Notes: generated by a model not told the origin, from the letters alone. Counted from the stretch's first letter, positions 1 through 5,166 are shown. The stretch: 5,166 bases of DNA from Rhodospirillales bacterium (GCA_016776525.1 JADHTD010000209.1:1-5166); one strand, 5' to 3'. Translations and numbers: made by a program.

Positions 1-914
1 CCGTCTTCCAGATCCGGCCAGTATTGGCGGATGATATCGTAAAAGGCCTCGGCGCGGGAGGCATCGACGGTGTAATCGATCTCGTCGACCCATTCCACAT
101 CGGGGCCGAAACGGGCCTGTCCGGCCATATCCAGGGTCAGGTGGACGCCGAGCCCCGCCGCTTGCGGCACCGGATAGATGAGGTGGGTGAACGGCGCCCG
201 CCCGGCCAGGGTGAAATAATTCCCTTTGGCCAGATAGCGTTGCGGCACATGTTCGGGCGGCATGCCGTCGATGCAAAGGGCCGTTTCCTGGGCGCCGAGC
301 CCGGCCGAATTGACCAGCAGACGGCAGGACAGGTCCATCGGTTCATCACCGCCGACCCGCAGCCGGATACCGCCGTCTTCGACGGCGCCGCCGATCACCG
401 GACTCTTGAAGGCGATTATGGCGCCGGCTTCCTCGGCCTGTCCCTGATAAGCCAGCATCAGGCCGTGGGAATCGATGACGCCGGTGGACGGCGACAACAG
501 GGCCACCGTCGCCTTCAGGGCCGGTTCCATCTTGTGCAGCGCCGGACCTTCGATCCATTGCAGGTCATGAACGCCGTTGGCCTCCGCCTGTTGGCGGATA
601 CCGCTCAGGGACTCGGTTTGTGTATCGTTGGTGGCGACGATCAGCTTGCCGTAGCGCCTGTGGCCGACCCCGGCGGCGGCGCAGAAATCATAGAGCATCC
701 GTTTGCCGCTGACGCAGAGCCGGGCTTTGAGGCTGCCGGTCGGGTAATAGATACCGGCGTGGATAACTTCCGAATTGCGCGAACTGGTGCCGGTACCGAT
801 GGCATCGGCGCTTTCCAGGACGATAACATCCCGTCCGCTGCGGGCCAGGGCGCGGGCGCAGGCCAAGCCGACGGCTCCGGCGCCGACCACGATGCACTCA
901 ATTTTTTCCGTCAT
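1..914 (-). CDS. FAD-dependent oxidoreductase, L-2-hydroxyglutarate dehydrogenase/oxidase-like (C-terminus beyond window)
   Basis: The minus strand is open from an ATG at 914 to the window edge, giving 304 complete codons with no stop. The protein begins with a Rossmann dinucleotide-binding motif, GAGAVG at residues 11-16, ending in the ribose-binding Glu34 of VIVLE. It is followed by SSRNSEVIHAGIYYP (residues 44-58), a block very like the S-x-x-x-S-x-V-x-H-x-G-I-Y-Y signature of L-2-hydroxyglutarate dehydrogenases (LhgO/L2HGDH) in the DAAO-type FAD oxidoreductase family. Known members oxidise L-2-hydroxyglutarate to 2-oxoglutarate with FAD and pass electrons to the membrane quinone pool or oxygen. 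Family proteins are roughly 370-430 residues, so perhaps 60-120 residues lie to the left. The Shine-Dalgarno is weak: only a GGGTGG some 10 bases before the ATG. The gene is divergent from the DUF3179 gene. The exact substrate is inferred, since many alphaproteobacterial relatives are annotated only as NAD(P)/FAD-dependent oxidoreductases. Confidence 0.88.
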   Translation of the reverse strand, partial: MTEKIECIVVGAGAVGLACARALARSGRDVIVLESADAIGTGTSSRNSEVIHAGIYYPTGSLKARLCVSGKRMLYDFCAAAGVGHRRYGKLIVATNDTQTESLSGIRQQAEANGVHDLQWIEGPALHKMEPALKATVALLSPSTGVIDSHGLMLAYQGQAEEAGAIIAFKSPVIGGAVEDGGIRLRVGGDEPMDLSCRLLVNSAGLGAQETALCIDGMPPEHVPQRYLAKGNYFTLAGRAPFTHLIYPVPQAAGLGVHLTLDMAGQARFGPDVEWVDEIDYTVDASRAEAFYDIIRQYWPDLED

Positions 915-1097
915 AGGGTTGTCCACCCGTTGCTTGCTTCCGGCGGAGTCTGCGCATTGCCCGCCTAACGGTCAAGGGATGGGAGGGCGGGGGCGGAAAA
1001 GGGCCGCCGCTGACCCTCACTGAAACGTGATTCCTGTTGAATTGCCCGTTGCGCCGCCCTCGGTCAGTCTGGAGGCTAGGAAAACAAGGTGAAACCC
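915..1097. other. Divergent intergenic region
   Basis: These 183 bases separate two divergently transcribed genes and must hold promoters for both unless transcription starts further inside. I could not find a convincing -35/-10 pair on either strand. A TTGAAT at 1037-1042 has no matching -10 at a normal spacing. A small hairpin, GGCGG (992-996) with CCGCC (1004-1008) and a 7-base loop, lies in a G-rich patch. It has no T-run and no gene ends beside it, so it is not a terminator. AGGTGA at 1087-1092 is the Shine-Dalgarno of the downstream gene. Confidence 0.5.
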
Positions 1098-2141
1098 ATG
1101 CCCAGAATGACCGACCAAACCCGTATTGCAAGCCGCGTCAGGAGCCACACCCTCGACCCGATCCCGGCCTTATTGGCCGTCCTGGCCGTATTCGCCGCCG
1201 TGCTGTTGTTTGCGGCAACGGCCAAGGCCAACCCGATGCTGTGGGCGGCGGCCTGGCCGAAGACGGATTTTTCCAAGAAATCCATCGACTACAGCGAAAT
1301 TCTCTCCGGCGGCCCGCCCAAGGACGGCATTCCCTCCATCGACAAACCGAAATTCATCGACGCCAAGGACGATAAGGATTTGGGCCCCAACGAGCCGGTC
1401 ATCAGCTTTGAAATCAACGGCGAGGCCAAGGCCTATCCGCTGCGTATCCTGATGTGGCATGAAATCGTCAACGACACCCTTGGCGGCGTGCCGGTGACCG
1501 TCACCTATTGCCCGCTGTGCAATTCCTCCATCGTCTTCGACCGCCGGTTGGACGGCCTGGTGCTGGACTTCGGCACCACCGGCAAGCTGCGCAATTCCGA
1601 CCTGGTCATGTACGACCGGCAGACAGAAAGCTGGTGGCAGCAGTTCCTGGGCGAGGGTATCGTCGGCAAGATGACCGGCAAGATGTTGAAGATGCTGCCG
1701 TCGCGCCAGGAATCCTTCTCCCGTTACAAGGCTCAATACCCCAAGGGCAAGGTTCTGGTCCCCAATAACAGCTTCATGCGCCGTTACGGCACCAATCCCT
1801 ATGCGCGGTACGACAGCCGTTCCGGCCCTTATCCGTTCTTCCAGGGGGAAATGCCGAAAGGCATCAACCCGATGGTCCGGGTCGTCGCCGTCGGCAAACA
1901 GGCCTGGAGCCTGCCGCTGATCCGCGACAAGGGGCCGATCCGTACCGGCGGCCTGGAAATCCGCTGGGAGAAGGGGCTCAATTCAGCCCTCGACAGTTCC
2001 GAGATCAGCGAGGGCAAGGATGTCGGCAACATCATCGTCCAGCGCACCAAGGACGGCAAAAAAGAAGATGTGGTGCACGACGTCACCTTTGCCTTCGTCT
2101 TCCATGCCTTTCACCCGAAAGGAAAAATAAATACTAATTGA
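1098..2141 (+). CDS. Exported DUF3179 domain-containing protein
   Basis: The product is 347 residues from ATG 1098. That start is preferred because AGGTGA at 1087-1092 sits 5 bases upstream and matches the anti-Shine-Dalgarno well. An in-frame GTG at 1089 overlaps that site, and an ATG at 1107 is also possible. The N-terminus is a signal peptide: Arg-containing n-region, a hydrophobic run at about residues 21-41, then a likely signal peptidase I site AKA|NP (residues 42-46). The mature part carries the DUF3179 hallmarks: DGIPSIDKPKF, WHEIVND at about 120-126, and VTYCPLCNSS with cysteines 138 and 141, then FGTTGKLRNSDLVMYDRQT and SWWQQF. The family is common in bacteria and archaea but has no established biochemical role that I know of. 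The CxxC pair suggests metal binding or redox behaviour, which is inference. The protein should be periplasmic. It ends at TGA 2139-2141 and is followed by about 200 non-coding bases, so it is probably monocistronic and not part of the mipZ operon. Confidence 0.9.
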   Translation: MPRMTDQTRIASRVRSHTLDPIPALLAVLAVFAAVLLFAATAKANPMLWAAAWPKTDFSKKSIDYSEILSGGPPKDGIPSIDKPKFIDAKDDKDLGPNEPVISFEINGEAKAYPLRILMWHEIVNDTLGGVPVTVTYCPLCNSSIVFDRRLDGLVLDFGTTGKLRNSDLVMYDRQTESWWQQFLGEGIVGKMTGKMLKMLPSRQESFSRYKAQYPKGKVLVPNNSFMRRYGTNPYARYDSRSGPYPFFQGEMPKGINPMVRVVAVGKQAWSLPLIRDKGPIRTGGLEIRWEKGLNSALDSSEISEGKDVGNIIVQRTKDGKKEDVVHDVTFAFVFHAFHPKGKINTN

Positions 2142-2202
2142 TTTATCCCGGACTCGACCCCAACCCAATCGCACCTGGGATAAGCTGAAAGAGCTTGACC
2201 CC
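2140..2202 (+). repeat. Intergenic repeat, copy A
   Basis: This stretch begins in the stop codon of the DUF3179 gene. It carries two blocks that recur, in the opposite orientation, at 4752-4796. The first is CGGACTCGACCCC (2149-2161) together with the preceding GATTTATCC. The second is GAGCTTGACCCC (2191-2202). The blocks are 29 bases apart here and 12 apart in copy B. Copy A also contains TTATCCC (2143-2149) facing GGGATAA (2177-2183), and a small hairpin AAGCT/AGCTT (2182-2186 with 2192-2196). The block CCCGGACTCGACCCC resembles dispersed palindromic repeats known from many alphaproteobacterial intergenic regions, but the family assignment is from memory. Confidence 0.6.
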
Positions 2203-2304
2203 CAGCCGGTGGGGGGCGAGTTCCAAAAAAACTCTGTCCGGCGCTTGAGGAAATTTAAATAGAGCTTTTGCTCAGGTATTTGCCCCCCACCTGTACGGGG
2301 GGTA
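2199..2304. promoter_or_regulatory. Inverted-repeat cluster with mutually exclusive folds upstream of mipZ
   Basis: Two local hairpins can form. CCCCCA (2199-2204) pairs with TGGGGG (2210-2215) over a 5-base loop. CCCCCC (2283-2288) pairs with GGGGGG (2297-2302), extended by a G-T and a T-A pair to 2281/2304. In addition GGTGGGGGGC (2208-2217) is a perfect 10-base complement of GCCCCCCACC (2282-2291). It extends outward to 2221/2278 with two A-T and two G-T pairs, making 14 pairs. This long-range helix uses one arm of each local hairpin, so the folds exclude each other. A further small hairpin, GAGTT/AACTC (2218-2222 with 2230-2234), competes with it too. There is no T-run after any arm. Regulation of mipZ is inferred from position; whether it acts as RNA depends on where transcription starts. 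Confidence 0.5.
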
Positions 2305-2308
2305 GAGT
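2280..2308 (+). promoter_or_regulatory. Weak candidate sigma-70-type promoter for the mipZ operon
   Basis: TTGCCC (2280-2285) and TAGAGT (2303-2308) are separated by exactly 17 bases. Each matches the TTGACA/TATAAT consensus at 4 of 6 positions. Transcription would start near 2315, about 30 bases before the mipZ ATG. The spacer and part of the -35 are occupied by the C6/G6 inverted repeat, which could be an operator in this model. If this promoter is real, most of the upstream hairpin cluster is not transcribed from it. GC-rich alphaproteobacterial promoters are hard to call by eye. Confidence 0.25.
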
Positions 2309-2310
2309 CA

Positions 2311-2337
2311 GCCCGATTCGAACTTTCACCGGGCGGA
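2311..2337 (+). promoter_or_regulatory. Weak mipZ ribosome-binding site overlapped by a small stem
   Basis: GCCCG (2311-2315) can pair with CGGGC (2330-2334). The likely but poor Shine-Dalgarno, GGCGGA at 2332-2337, overlaps the right arm and lies 7 bases before ATG 2345. Translation of mipZ may therefore be set low, which is inference from sequence only. Confidence 0.3.
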
Positions 2338-2344
2338 TAGAGTA

Positions 2345-3172
2345 ATGCAGCGATCCCACGTCATCGTTGTCGGCAATGAGAAGGGCGGCAGTGGTAAATC
2401 GACCACCGCCATGCACCTGATCGTCTGCCTACTGCGCCTGGGCCGCACGGTGGCCAGCATCGACCTCGATATCCGCCAGGGAACCCTCAGCCGCTATATC
2501 GACAACCGCTCGGAATTCGCCCGCCAACGCAACATGCCCCTGCCGATTCCGGAACACTACCAGTTCACCCCGGAAGAAGCGGAGGCCGACCGCCTGGCTG
2601 AAATCTATGAATGGGCGAAACGGGTCTTTGATTTCATCGTCATCGACACCCCCGGCCACGACACGCCGCTGTCGCAATTGGGCCATTCCCTGGCCGATAC
2701 TCTGATCACGCCCCTGAACGACAGTTTTGTCGATCTCGATGTATTGGCCCGGGTCGACGGCCAGAACATGCAGATTATCCGCCCCAGCCATTACGCCGAA
2801 ATGATCTGGCAGCAGAAGAAGCAAAAGGCGGCAGCCAATGGCGGTTCCATCGACTGGATTGTCATGCGCAACCGCCTCAGCCACCTGGATGCCCGCAGTA
2901 AACGCCAGATGGAACGCCTGCTTGGCGAACTTTCCAAGCGCATCGGTTTCCGCACCGTGCCCGGTTTCGGCGAACGGGTCGTCTACCGGGAATTGTTCCC
3001 CAAGGGCCTGACCATGATGGATATGCGCGAGGTTGAGGACGGCTCCTCGTTGAATTTATCGCACATAACCGCCCGTCAGGAGGTTCGCACCCTGGTCGAA
3101 GCTGTTAGAATGGATGGGGTCCGGCAGAATTCGGATGCTACATTGCAACCGGTTAACGGTGAGGTCGGATAG
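2345..3172 (+). CDS. mipZ: MipZ, ParA-family ATPase and spatial inhibitor of FtsZ
   Basis: The product is 275 residues, the same size as Caulobacter MipZ. It has the deviant Walker A motif of ParA/MinD ATPases, KGGSGKST at residues 13-20 with signature Lys13, within VGNEKGG. The A' aspartate is in SIDLDIRQ (Asp42), and Walker B is FIVIDTPGHD (residues 97-106). MipZ-specific blocks follow: TPLNDSFVDLDVL, DWIVMRNRL, KRIGFR, and VVYRELFPKGLTMMD. Family knowledge: MipZ dimerises on ATP, binds ParB near the origin and non-specifically binds DNA, forming a gradient from the poles that blocks FtsZ polymerisation except at midcell. It is typical of Alphaproteobacteria. ATG 2345 is chosen because it begins just before the first beta strand. 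The gene heads an operon; the next ATG follows its stop by 3 bases. It is preceded by a structured 200-base intergenic region. Confidence 0.96.
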   Translation: MQRSHVIVVGNEKGGSGKSTTAMHLIVCLLRLGRTVASIDLDIRQGTLSRYIDNRSEFARQRNMPLPIPEHYQFTPEEAEADRLAEIYEWAKRVFDFIVIDTPGHDTPLSQLGHSLADTLITPLNDSFVDLDVLARVDGQNMQIIRPSHYAEMIWQQKKQKAAANGGSIDWIVMRNRLSHLDARSKRQMERLLGELSKRIGFRTVPGFGERVVYRELFPKGLTMMDMREVEDGSSLNLSHITARQEVRTLVEAVRMDGVRQNSDATLQPVNGEVG

Positions 3173-3175
3173 GTC

Positions 3176-3892
3176 ATGGGCAGCAACAACGGCAAGGTGC
3201 CGAGCAAGAAACCCCCGGCGGGCGACGTGCAGGCGTTCCTCGACAAGGTGGCGGCAACACCGGTCAACAAAGCGCCGGGTAGGCGGGGCCGCCTGCTGTT
3301 CGCCCTGGACGCCACGGCCAGCCGCGAGCCGACCTGGGACCGGGCCTCGCATATTCAAGCTGAAATGTTTTCGGAAACGGCGGCTTTGGGCGGGTTGGAA
3401 GTCCAGTTGGCTTTCTACCGCGGCTTCGGGGAATTCAAGGCCAGTCCCTGGACCACCCAGTCCGATGACCTGTTGAAACGCATGACCTCGGTTTTCTGCC
3501 TGGCCGGGGAAACCCAGATCGGCAAGGTCCTGCAGCATGCCGTCAACGAGCACAAGAAAGAGAAGATCAACGCCCTGGTCTTCGTCGGTGATTGTGTCGA
3601 AGAAGACGTTGATAAGCTGGGTGTCATCGCCGGCGAATTGGGCATTCTCGGCGTACCGGTCTTTATTTTCCACGAAGGCGACGACCCGATCGCCGAGTTT
3701 GCCTTCAAGCAAATCGCCAAACTGACCAACGGCGCCTGCTGCCGCTTCGATTCTTCCAGCGCCCATGTGCTGAAAGACCTGCTCAGCGCTGTCGCTGTCT
3801 TTGCCGCCGGGGGACGTCCGGCGCTGGAAGACATGGCCAAGAAACGCGGCGGCGAAGTCCTCAAACTGGTCCATCAAGTGAAGGGTAAATAA
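3176..3892 (+). CDS. VWA-domain protein with intact MIDAS, function unknown
   Basis: The product is 238 residues with no signal peptide or membrane segment, so it is probably cytoplasmic. After a Lys/Pro-rich start, a von Willebrand A-type fold is visible. LLFALDATAS gives the MIDAS motif as D45-x-T47-x-S49, the DxTxS variant of DxSxS. GETQIGKVL gives the second-loop Thr113, and LVFVGD gives Asp139. The alternating strands VQLAFYRG and VPVFIFHEGDD and the C-terminal block KQIAKLTNGACCRFD are also VWA-like. VWA domains bind a divalent metal and use it to grip partner proteins; the partner is unknown here. The gene starts 3 bases after the mipZ stop and ends 3 bases before the J-protein ATG, so all three should be co-translated. 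A GAGG at 3161-3164, inside the end of mipZ, is the likely but distant ribosome-binding site. I recognise no specific named gene. The codon style matches its neighbours. Confidence 0.88.
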   Translation: MGSNNGKVPSKKPPAGDVQAFLDKVAATPVNKAPGRRGRLLFALDATASREPTWDRASHIQAEMFSETAALGGLEVQLAFYRGFGEFKASPWTTQSDDLLKRMTSVFCLAGETQIGKVLQHAVNEHKKEKINALVFVGDCVEEDVDKLGVIAGELGILGVPVFIFHEGDDPIAEFAFKQIAKLTNGACCRFDSSSAHVLKDLLSAVAVFAAGGRPALEDMAKKRGGEVLKLVHQVKGK

Positions 3893-3895
3893 ACC

Positions 3896-4621
3896 ATGCC
3901 CTATCTGTTGCTTGGCTTCGCCCTGTTGATCGGCTTTATCCTGGTCGGGCGCTGGTATATATCGGCGGAACCGAAACAGGTTCTCCGGGTTATCAAATGG
4001 CTCGGTTTCAGCATTGTTGTCTCGGTGCTGTTGTTCTTCCTGCTGACCGGGCGGTTGACCTGGGCGCTGATGGGAATCCCGGCGCTCTTTCCCTGGTTCA
4101 TGCGGCTGCGCTCGGCGGCGCGGGCGGCGAAGAATTTCTCGCGCATGGCGGCGGCGGCCTCGGGACAGGGCGGCGCCACCGGCAAGACCTCGGACGTGGA
4201 AACGCGCTTTATCAAAATGACGCTGGATCACGACAGCGGCGCCATGAGCGGCCGGGTGCTGGAAGGGGCTTATGCCGGGGACCGGGTCGAGGACCTCAGC
4301 CTGCATGACCTGATCTCCCTATTGCAGACCTGCTGGACCGAAGACCAGCCCTCGGCACAGGTGCTGGAAGCCTACCTCGACCGGGCCCATGACGGCTGGC
4401 GCGACCAAGCCCAGGCCGAAAGCGGCGGGCAGGCGGCGGGCGATGCCATGTCCCGCGACGAAGCTTTCCAGGTTCTGGGGTTGGAACCCGGCGCCAGCGA
4501 CGAGGATATCAAGGAGGCTCACCGCCGCCTGATCGCCGGCCTGCATCCGGATCATGGCGGCTCCACTTATCTGGCGGCCAAGATCAACCGGGCCAAAGAT
4601 ATCCTTTTGGGTAACGGTTGA
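3896..4621 (+). CDS. Membrane-anchored J-domain protein, Tim14/DnaJ-like
   Basis: The product is 241 residues. The N-terminus is hydrophobic: segment one at about residues 2-18 (YLLLGFALLIGFILVG), segment two at about 33-50 (IKWLGFSIVVSVLLFFLL), and a third weaker one at 54-68. A basic stretch then leads into a linker. The C-terminus is a J-domain from about residue 187 to 239: SRDEAFQVLGLEPGASDEDI, helix II AHRRLIAGL, the HPD triad at 217-219, and GGSTYLAAKINRAKDILL. The HPD motif stimulates ATP hydrolysis by Hsp70, so DnaK is the expected partner. The C-terminal placement, short J-domain and GGS-YLAAKIN-AKD ending are strikingly like mitochondrial Tim14/DNAJC19; alphaproteobacterial relatives have been discussed as TimB. 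There is no Gly/Phe region or zinc finger, so it is not DnaJ itself. It is the last gene of the operon, 3 bases after the VWA gene. Confidence 0.92.
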   Translation: MPYLLLGFALLIGFILVGRWYISAEPKQVLRVIKWLGFSIVVSVLLFFLLTGRLTWALMGIPALFPWFMRLRSAARAAKNFSRMAAAASGQGGATGKTSDVETRFIKMTLDHDSGAMSGRVLEGAYAGDRVEDLSLHDLISLLQTCWTEDQPSAQVLEAYLDRAHDGWRDQAQAESGGQAAGDAMSRDEAFQVLGLEPGASDEDIKEAHRRLIAGLHPDHGGSTYLAAKINRAKDILLGNG

Positions 4622-4673
4622 AGACTTTGGTTTTACAGCTCCCTCAATCGCCGGGCGGGCCGTGCCCTTGGCT

Positions 4674-4691
4674 CCGCGAAACGGTTCGCGG
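4674..4691. other. Perfect 7-pair hairpin after the operon
   Basis: CCGCGAA (4674-4680) pairs perfectly with TTCGCGG (4685-4691) around a 4-base ACGG loop, 52 bases after the J-protein stop. It is stable and compact and could protect the 3' end of the operon transcript or aid Rho-dependent termination. The bases after it are GC-rich with no T-run, so I do not call it a terminator. A smaller GGGC/GCCC stem (4693-4696 with 4701-4704) follows at once. Confidence 0.5.
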
Positions 4692-4717
4692 CGGGCGGTC
4701 GCCCTTGCCTCAGCCCG

Positions 4718-4779
4718 TACCGGTCTTCGGTATCCCCGGTTCCGTTGGGTAGGGGTCAAGCTCCAGCAAAGAACCGGGG
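4718..4779. other. Adjacent hairpin and 9-base perfect inverted repeat
   Basis: TACCG (4718-4722) pairs with CGGTA (4728-4732) over a 5-base loop. One base further on, CCCCGGTTC (4734-4742) is the exact reverse complement of GAACCGGGG (4771-4779), enclosing 28 bases. The two stems would nearly stack. The right arm overlaps repeat copy B, and the other shared block lies in the loop, so the inverted repeat and the dispersed repeat are parts of one structured element. Confidence 0.55.
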
Positions 4780-4796
4780 TCGAGTCCGAAATAATC
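4752..4796 (-). repeat. Intergenic repeat, copy B (inverted relative to copy A)
   Basis: Read on the minus strand, 4796-4776 matches 2140-2161 at 19 of 22 aligned columns, including the identical 13-base core CGGACTCGACCCC (4788-4776). The 12-base GAGCTTGACCCC (4763-4752) then matches 2191-2202 exactly. Only the spacer differs, 12 bases here against 29 in copy A. Two independent matching blocks in the same order make chance unlikely. The copies face each other across the mipZ operon, about 2.6 kb apart. Confidence 0.6.
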
Positions 4797-4818
4797 GCAG
4801 AAGGTTAAAAAAAGTAGA

Positions 4819-4848
4819 TTGATCCTGCGGCGGCTTTCCCCATATCAA
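4819..4848 (+). promoter_or_regulatory. Weak candidate promoter for the receiver gene
   Basis: TTGATC (4819-4824) and TATCAA (4843-4848) are 18 bases apart, each matching the sigma-70 consensus at 4 of 6 positions. They lie just after an A-rich stretch (4805-4813) that could act like an UP element. Transcription would start near 4855, leaving a leader of about 24 bases. The call rests on eye-matching alone. Confidence 0.3.
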
Positions 4849-4878
4849 CAGGTAAGCACAAAACAAATTGGATTCCTG

Positions 4879-5166
4879 ATGCGTAAAGCCATCATCATCG
4901 ACGACAGTAAAGCCATGGCCCAGTTGGTTTCCGGACTCCTTTCCGAATTTAAATATCAGCCGATCATCAGCTTTACGATTGAAGACGCCCTGAAAGTCCC
5001 CGTTACCCCCGATGTGGCCGTTATTGTCACGGATATTTTCATGCCCGGCATGGGGGGGATAGAAGGCATCGGCCTTCTCAGGAAACGCTTTCCAATGGCC
5101 CGGATCGTCGCCATGACGGCCGGCTGGGATGAAATGGAATCCGAAGATGTGCTGACGGCGGCCCTG
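4879..5166 (+). CDS. Response-regulator receiver (CheY-like) protein, C-terminus beyond window
   Basis: From ATG 4879 the frame is open for 96 codons to the window edge. It begins RKAIIIDDSKAMA, with the acidic pair Asp8/Asp9 that binds magnesium. The expected phosphorylation site is Asp52 in VIVTDIFMPGMGG, and the conserved switch Thr80 is in VAMTAGW. The invariant lysine at the end of strand five would fall just beyond the window. The protein should accept a phosphoryl group from a histidine kinase, but the kinase and any output domain are not visible. It could be a stand-alone receiver or the start of a longer regulator. The Shine-Dalgarno is weak (TTGGA at 4868-4872, 6 bases upstream). 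It has its own intergenic region, so it is probably a separate unit from the mipZ operon. Confidence 0.9.
   Translation, partial: MRKAIIIDDSKAMAQLVSGLLSEFKYQPIISFTIEDALKVPVTPDVAVIVTDIFMPGMGGIEGIGLLRKRFPMARIVAMTAGWDEMESEDVLTAAL

Larger units (their letters stand above)
4622..4878. other. Hairpin-rich intergenic region between the mipZ operon and the receiver gene
   Basis: These 257 bases hold no supportable gene. They contain a 7-pair hairpin at 4674-4691, a hairpin at 4718-4732, a 9-pair inverted repeat at 4734-4779, repeat copy B at 4752-4796, an A-run at 4807-4813 and a candidate promoter at 4819-4848. None of the plus-strand hairpins is followed by a T-run, so no rho-independent terminator for the operon is evident. 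Confidence 0.6.

Noticed and set aside
24..968. Open reading frame of 314 codons on the plus strand
   Set aside because: It lies antisense to the FAD oxidoreductase, whose minus-strand product has clear Rossmann and HAGIYY motifs. The plus-strand protein is Gly/Asp/His-rich with no recognisable family, as expected of a GC-rich shadow.
1170..1736. Open reading frame of 188 codons on the minus strand
   Set aside because: It is a shadow of the DUF3179 gene with no recognisable motif.
2199..2215. GC-rich hairpin as rho-independent terminator of the DUF3179 gene
   Set aside because: It is followed by CGAGTTCC and an A-run rather than a T-run, and it takes part in a competing long-range helix.
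3056..4306. Open reading frame of 416 codons on the minus strand
   Set aside because: It is antisense to the VWA and J-protein genes, both of which have strong domain evidence. Its Gln/Arg/His-rich translation matches nothing known to me.
4319..4759. Open reading frame of 146 codons on the minus strand
   Set aside because: It mostly covers the J-domain in antisense, and the translation has no family features.
4776..4790. GGGGTCGAGTCC resembling a tRNA T-arm or attachment site
   Set aside because: The T-loop lacks the required GTTC, and no acceptor, D or anticodon arm can be found nearby. The same sequence recurs at 2149-2161 as a repeat.
2140..4796. Composite transposon or genomic island
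   Set aside because: There is no transposase, integrase or target duplication. mipZ is a core alphaproteobacterial gene, and the repeats are short.
4710..4844. Minus-strand peptide containing CDYFGLDPGSLLEL, like the C-terminus of an XRE-type regulator
   Set aside because: The frame is only 44 codons between stops, with no ATG and no helix-turn-helix upstream. The similarity lies in the dispersed repeat, whose other copy also reads YPGLDP in one frame.

Overview
The window is GC-rich, densely coding DNA that looks like an alphaproteobacterium, probably Rhodospirillales-like. The best evidence is a clear MipZ, the ParA-family cell-division regulator that is essentially confined to Alphaproteobacteria. 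A membrane-anchored J-protein resembling mitochondrial Tim14 supports this. The genus cannot be fixed from the sequence.

Layout: (1) 1-914, minus strand: the N-terminal 304 residues of an FAD-dependent oxidoreductase of the L-2-hydroxyglutarate dehydrogenase/oxidase type, running off the left edge. (2) 915-1097: a divergent intergenic region. (3) 1098-2141, plus strand: an exported DUF3179 protein of unknown function. (4) 2142-2344: about 200 bases rich in inverted repeats, with a 14-pair long-range helix that competes with two local C6/G6 hairpins, just ahead of mipZ. (5) 2345-4621, plus strand: a tight three-gene operon, mipZ, then a VWA-domain protein with an intact MIDAS, then an N-terminally membrane-anchored J-domain protein, with gaps of 3 bases each. 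(6) 4622-4878: a second hairpin-rich intergenic region. (7) 4879-5166: the first 96 residues of a CheY-like receiver protein, cut by the right edge.

The centre of interest is the operon. MipZ couples ParB/chromosome position to FtsZ placement. The VWA protein could be a metal-dependent interaction module and the J-protein a membrane recruiter of Hsp70 (DnaK). Their joint role is not known to me, but the 3-base gaps argue for co-expression. The two flanking intergenic regions carry homologous copies of a short repeat in opposite orientation, so the operon is bracketed by inverted copies of what is probably a dispersed alphaproteobacterial repeat. No insertion sequence, CRISPR array, tRNA or rRNA was found. 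No rho-independent terminator with a proper U-run was seen after any gene.
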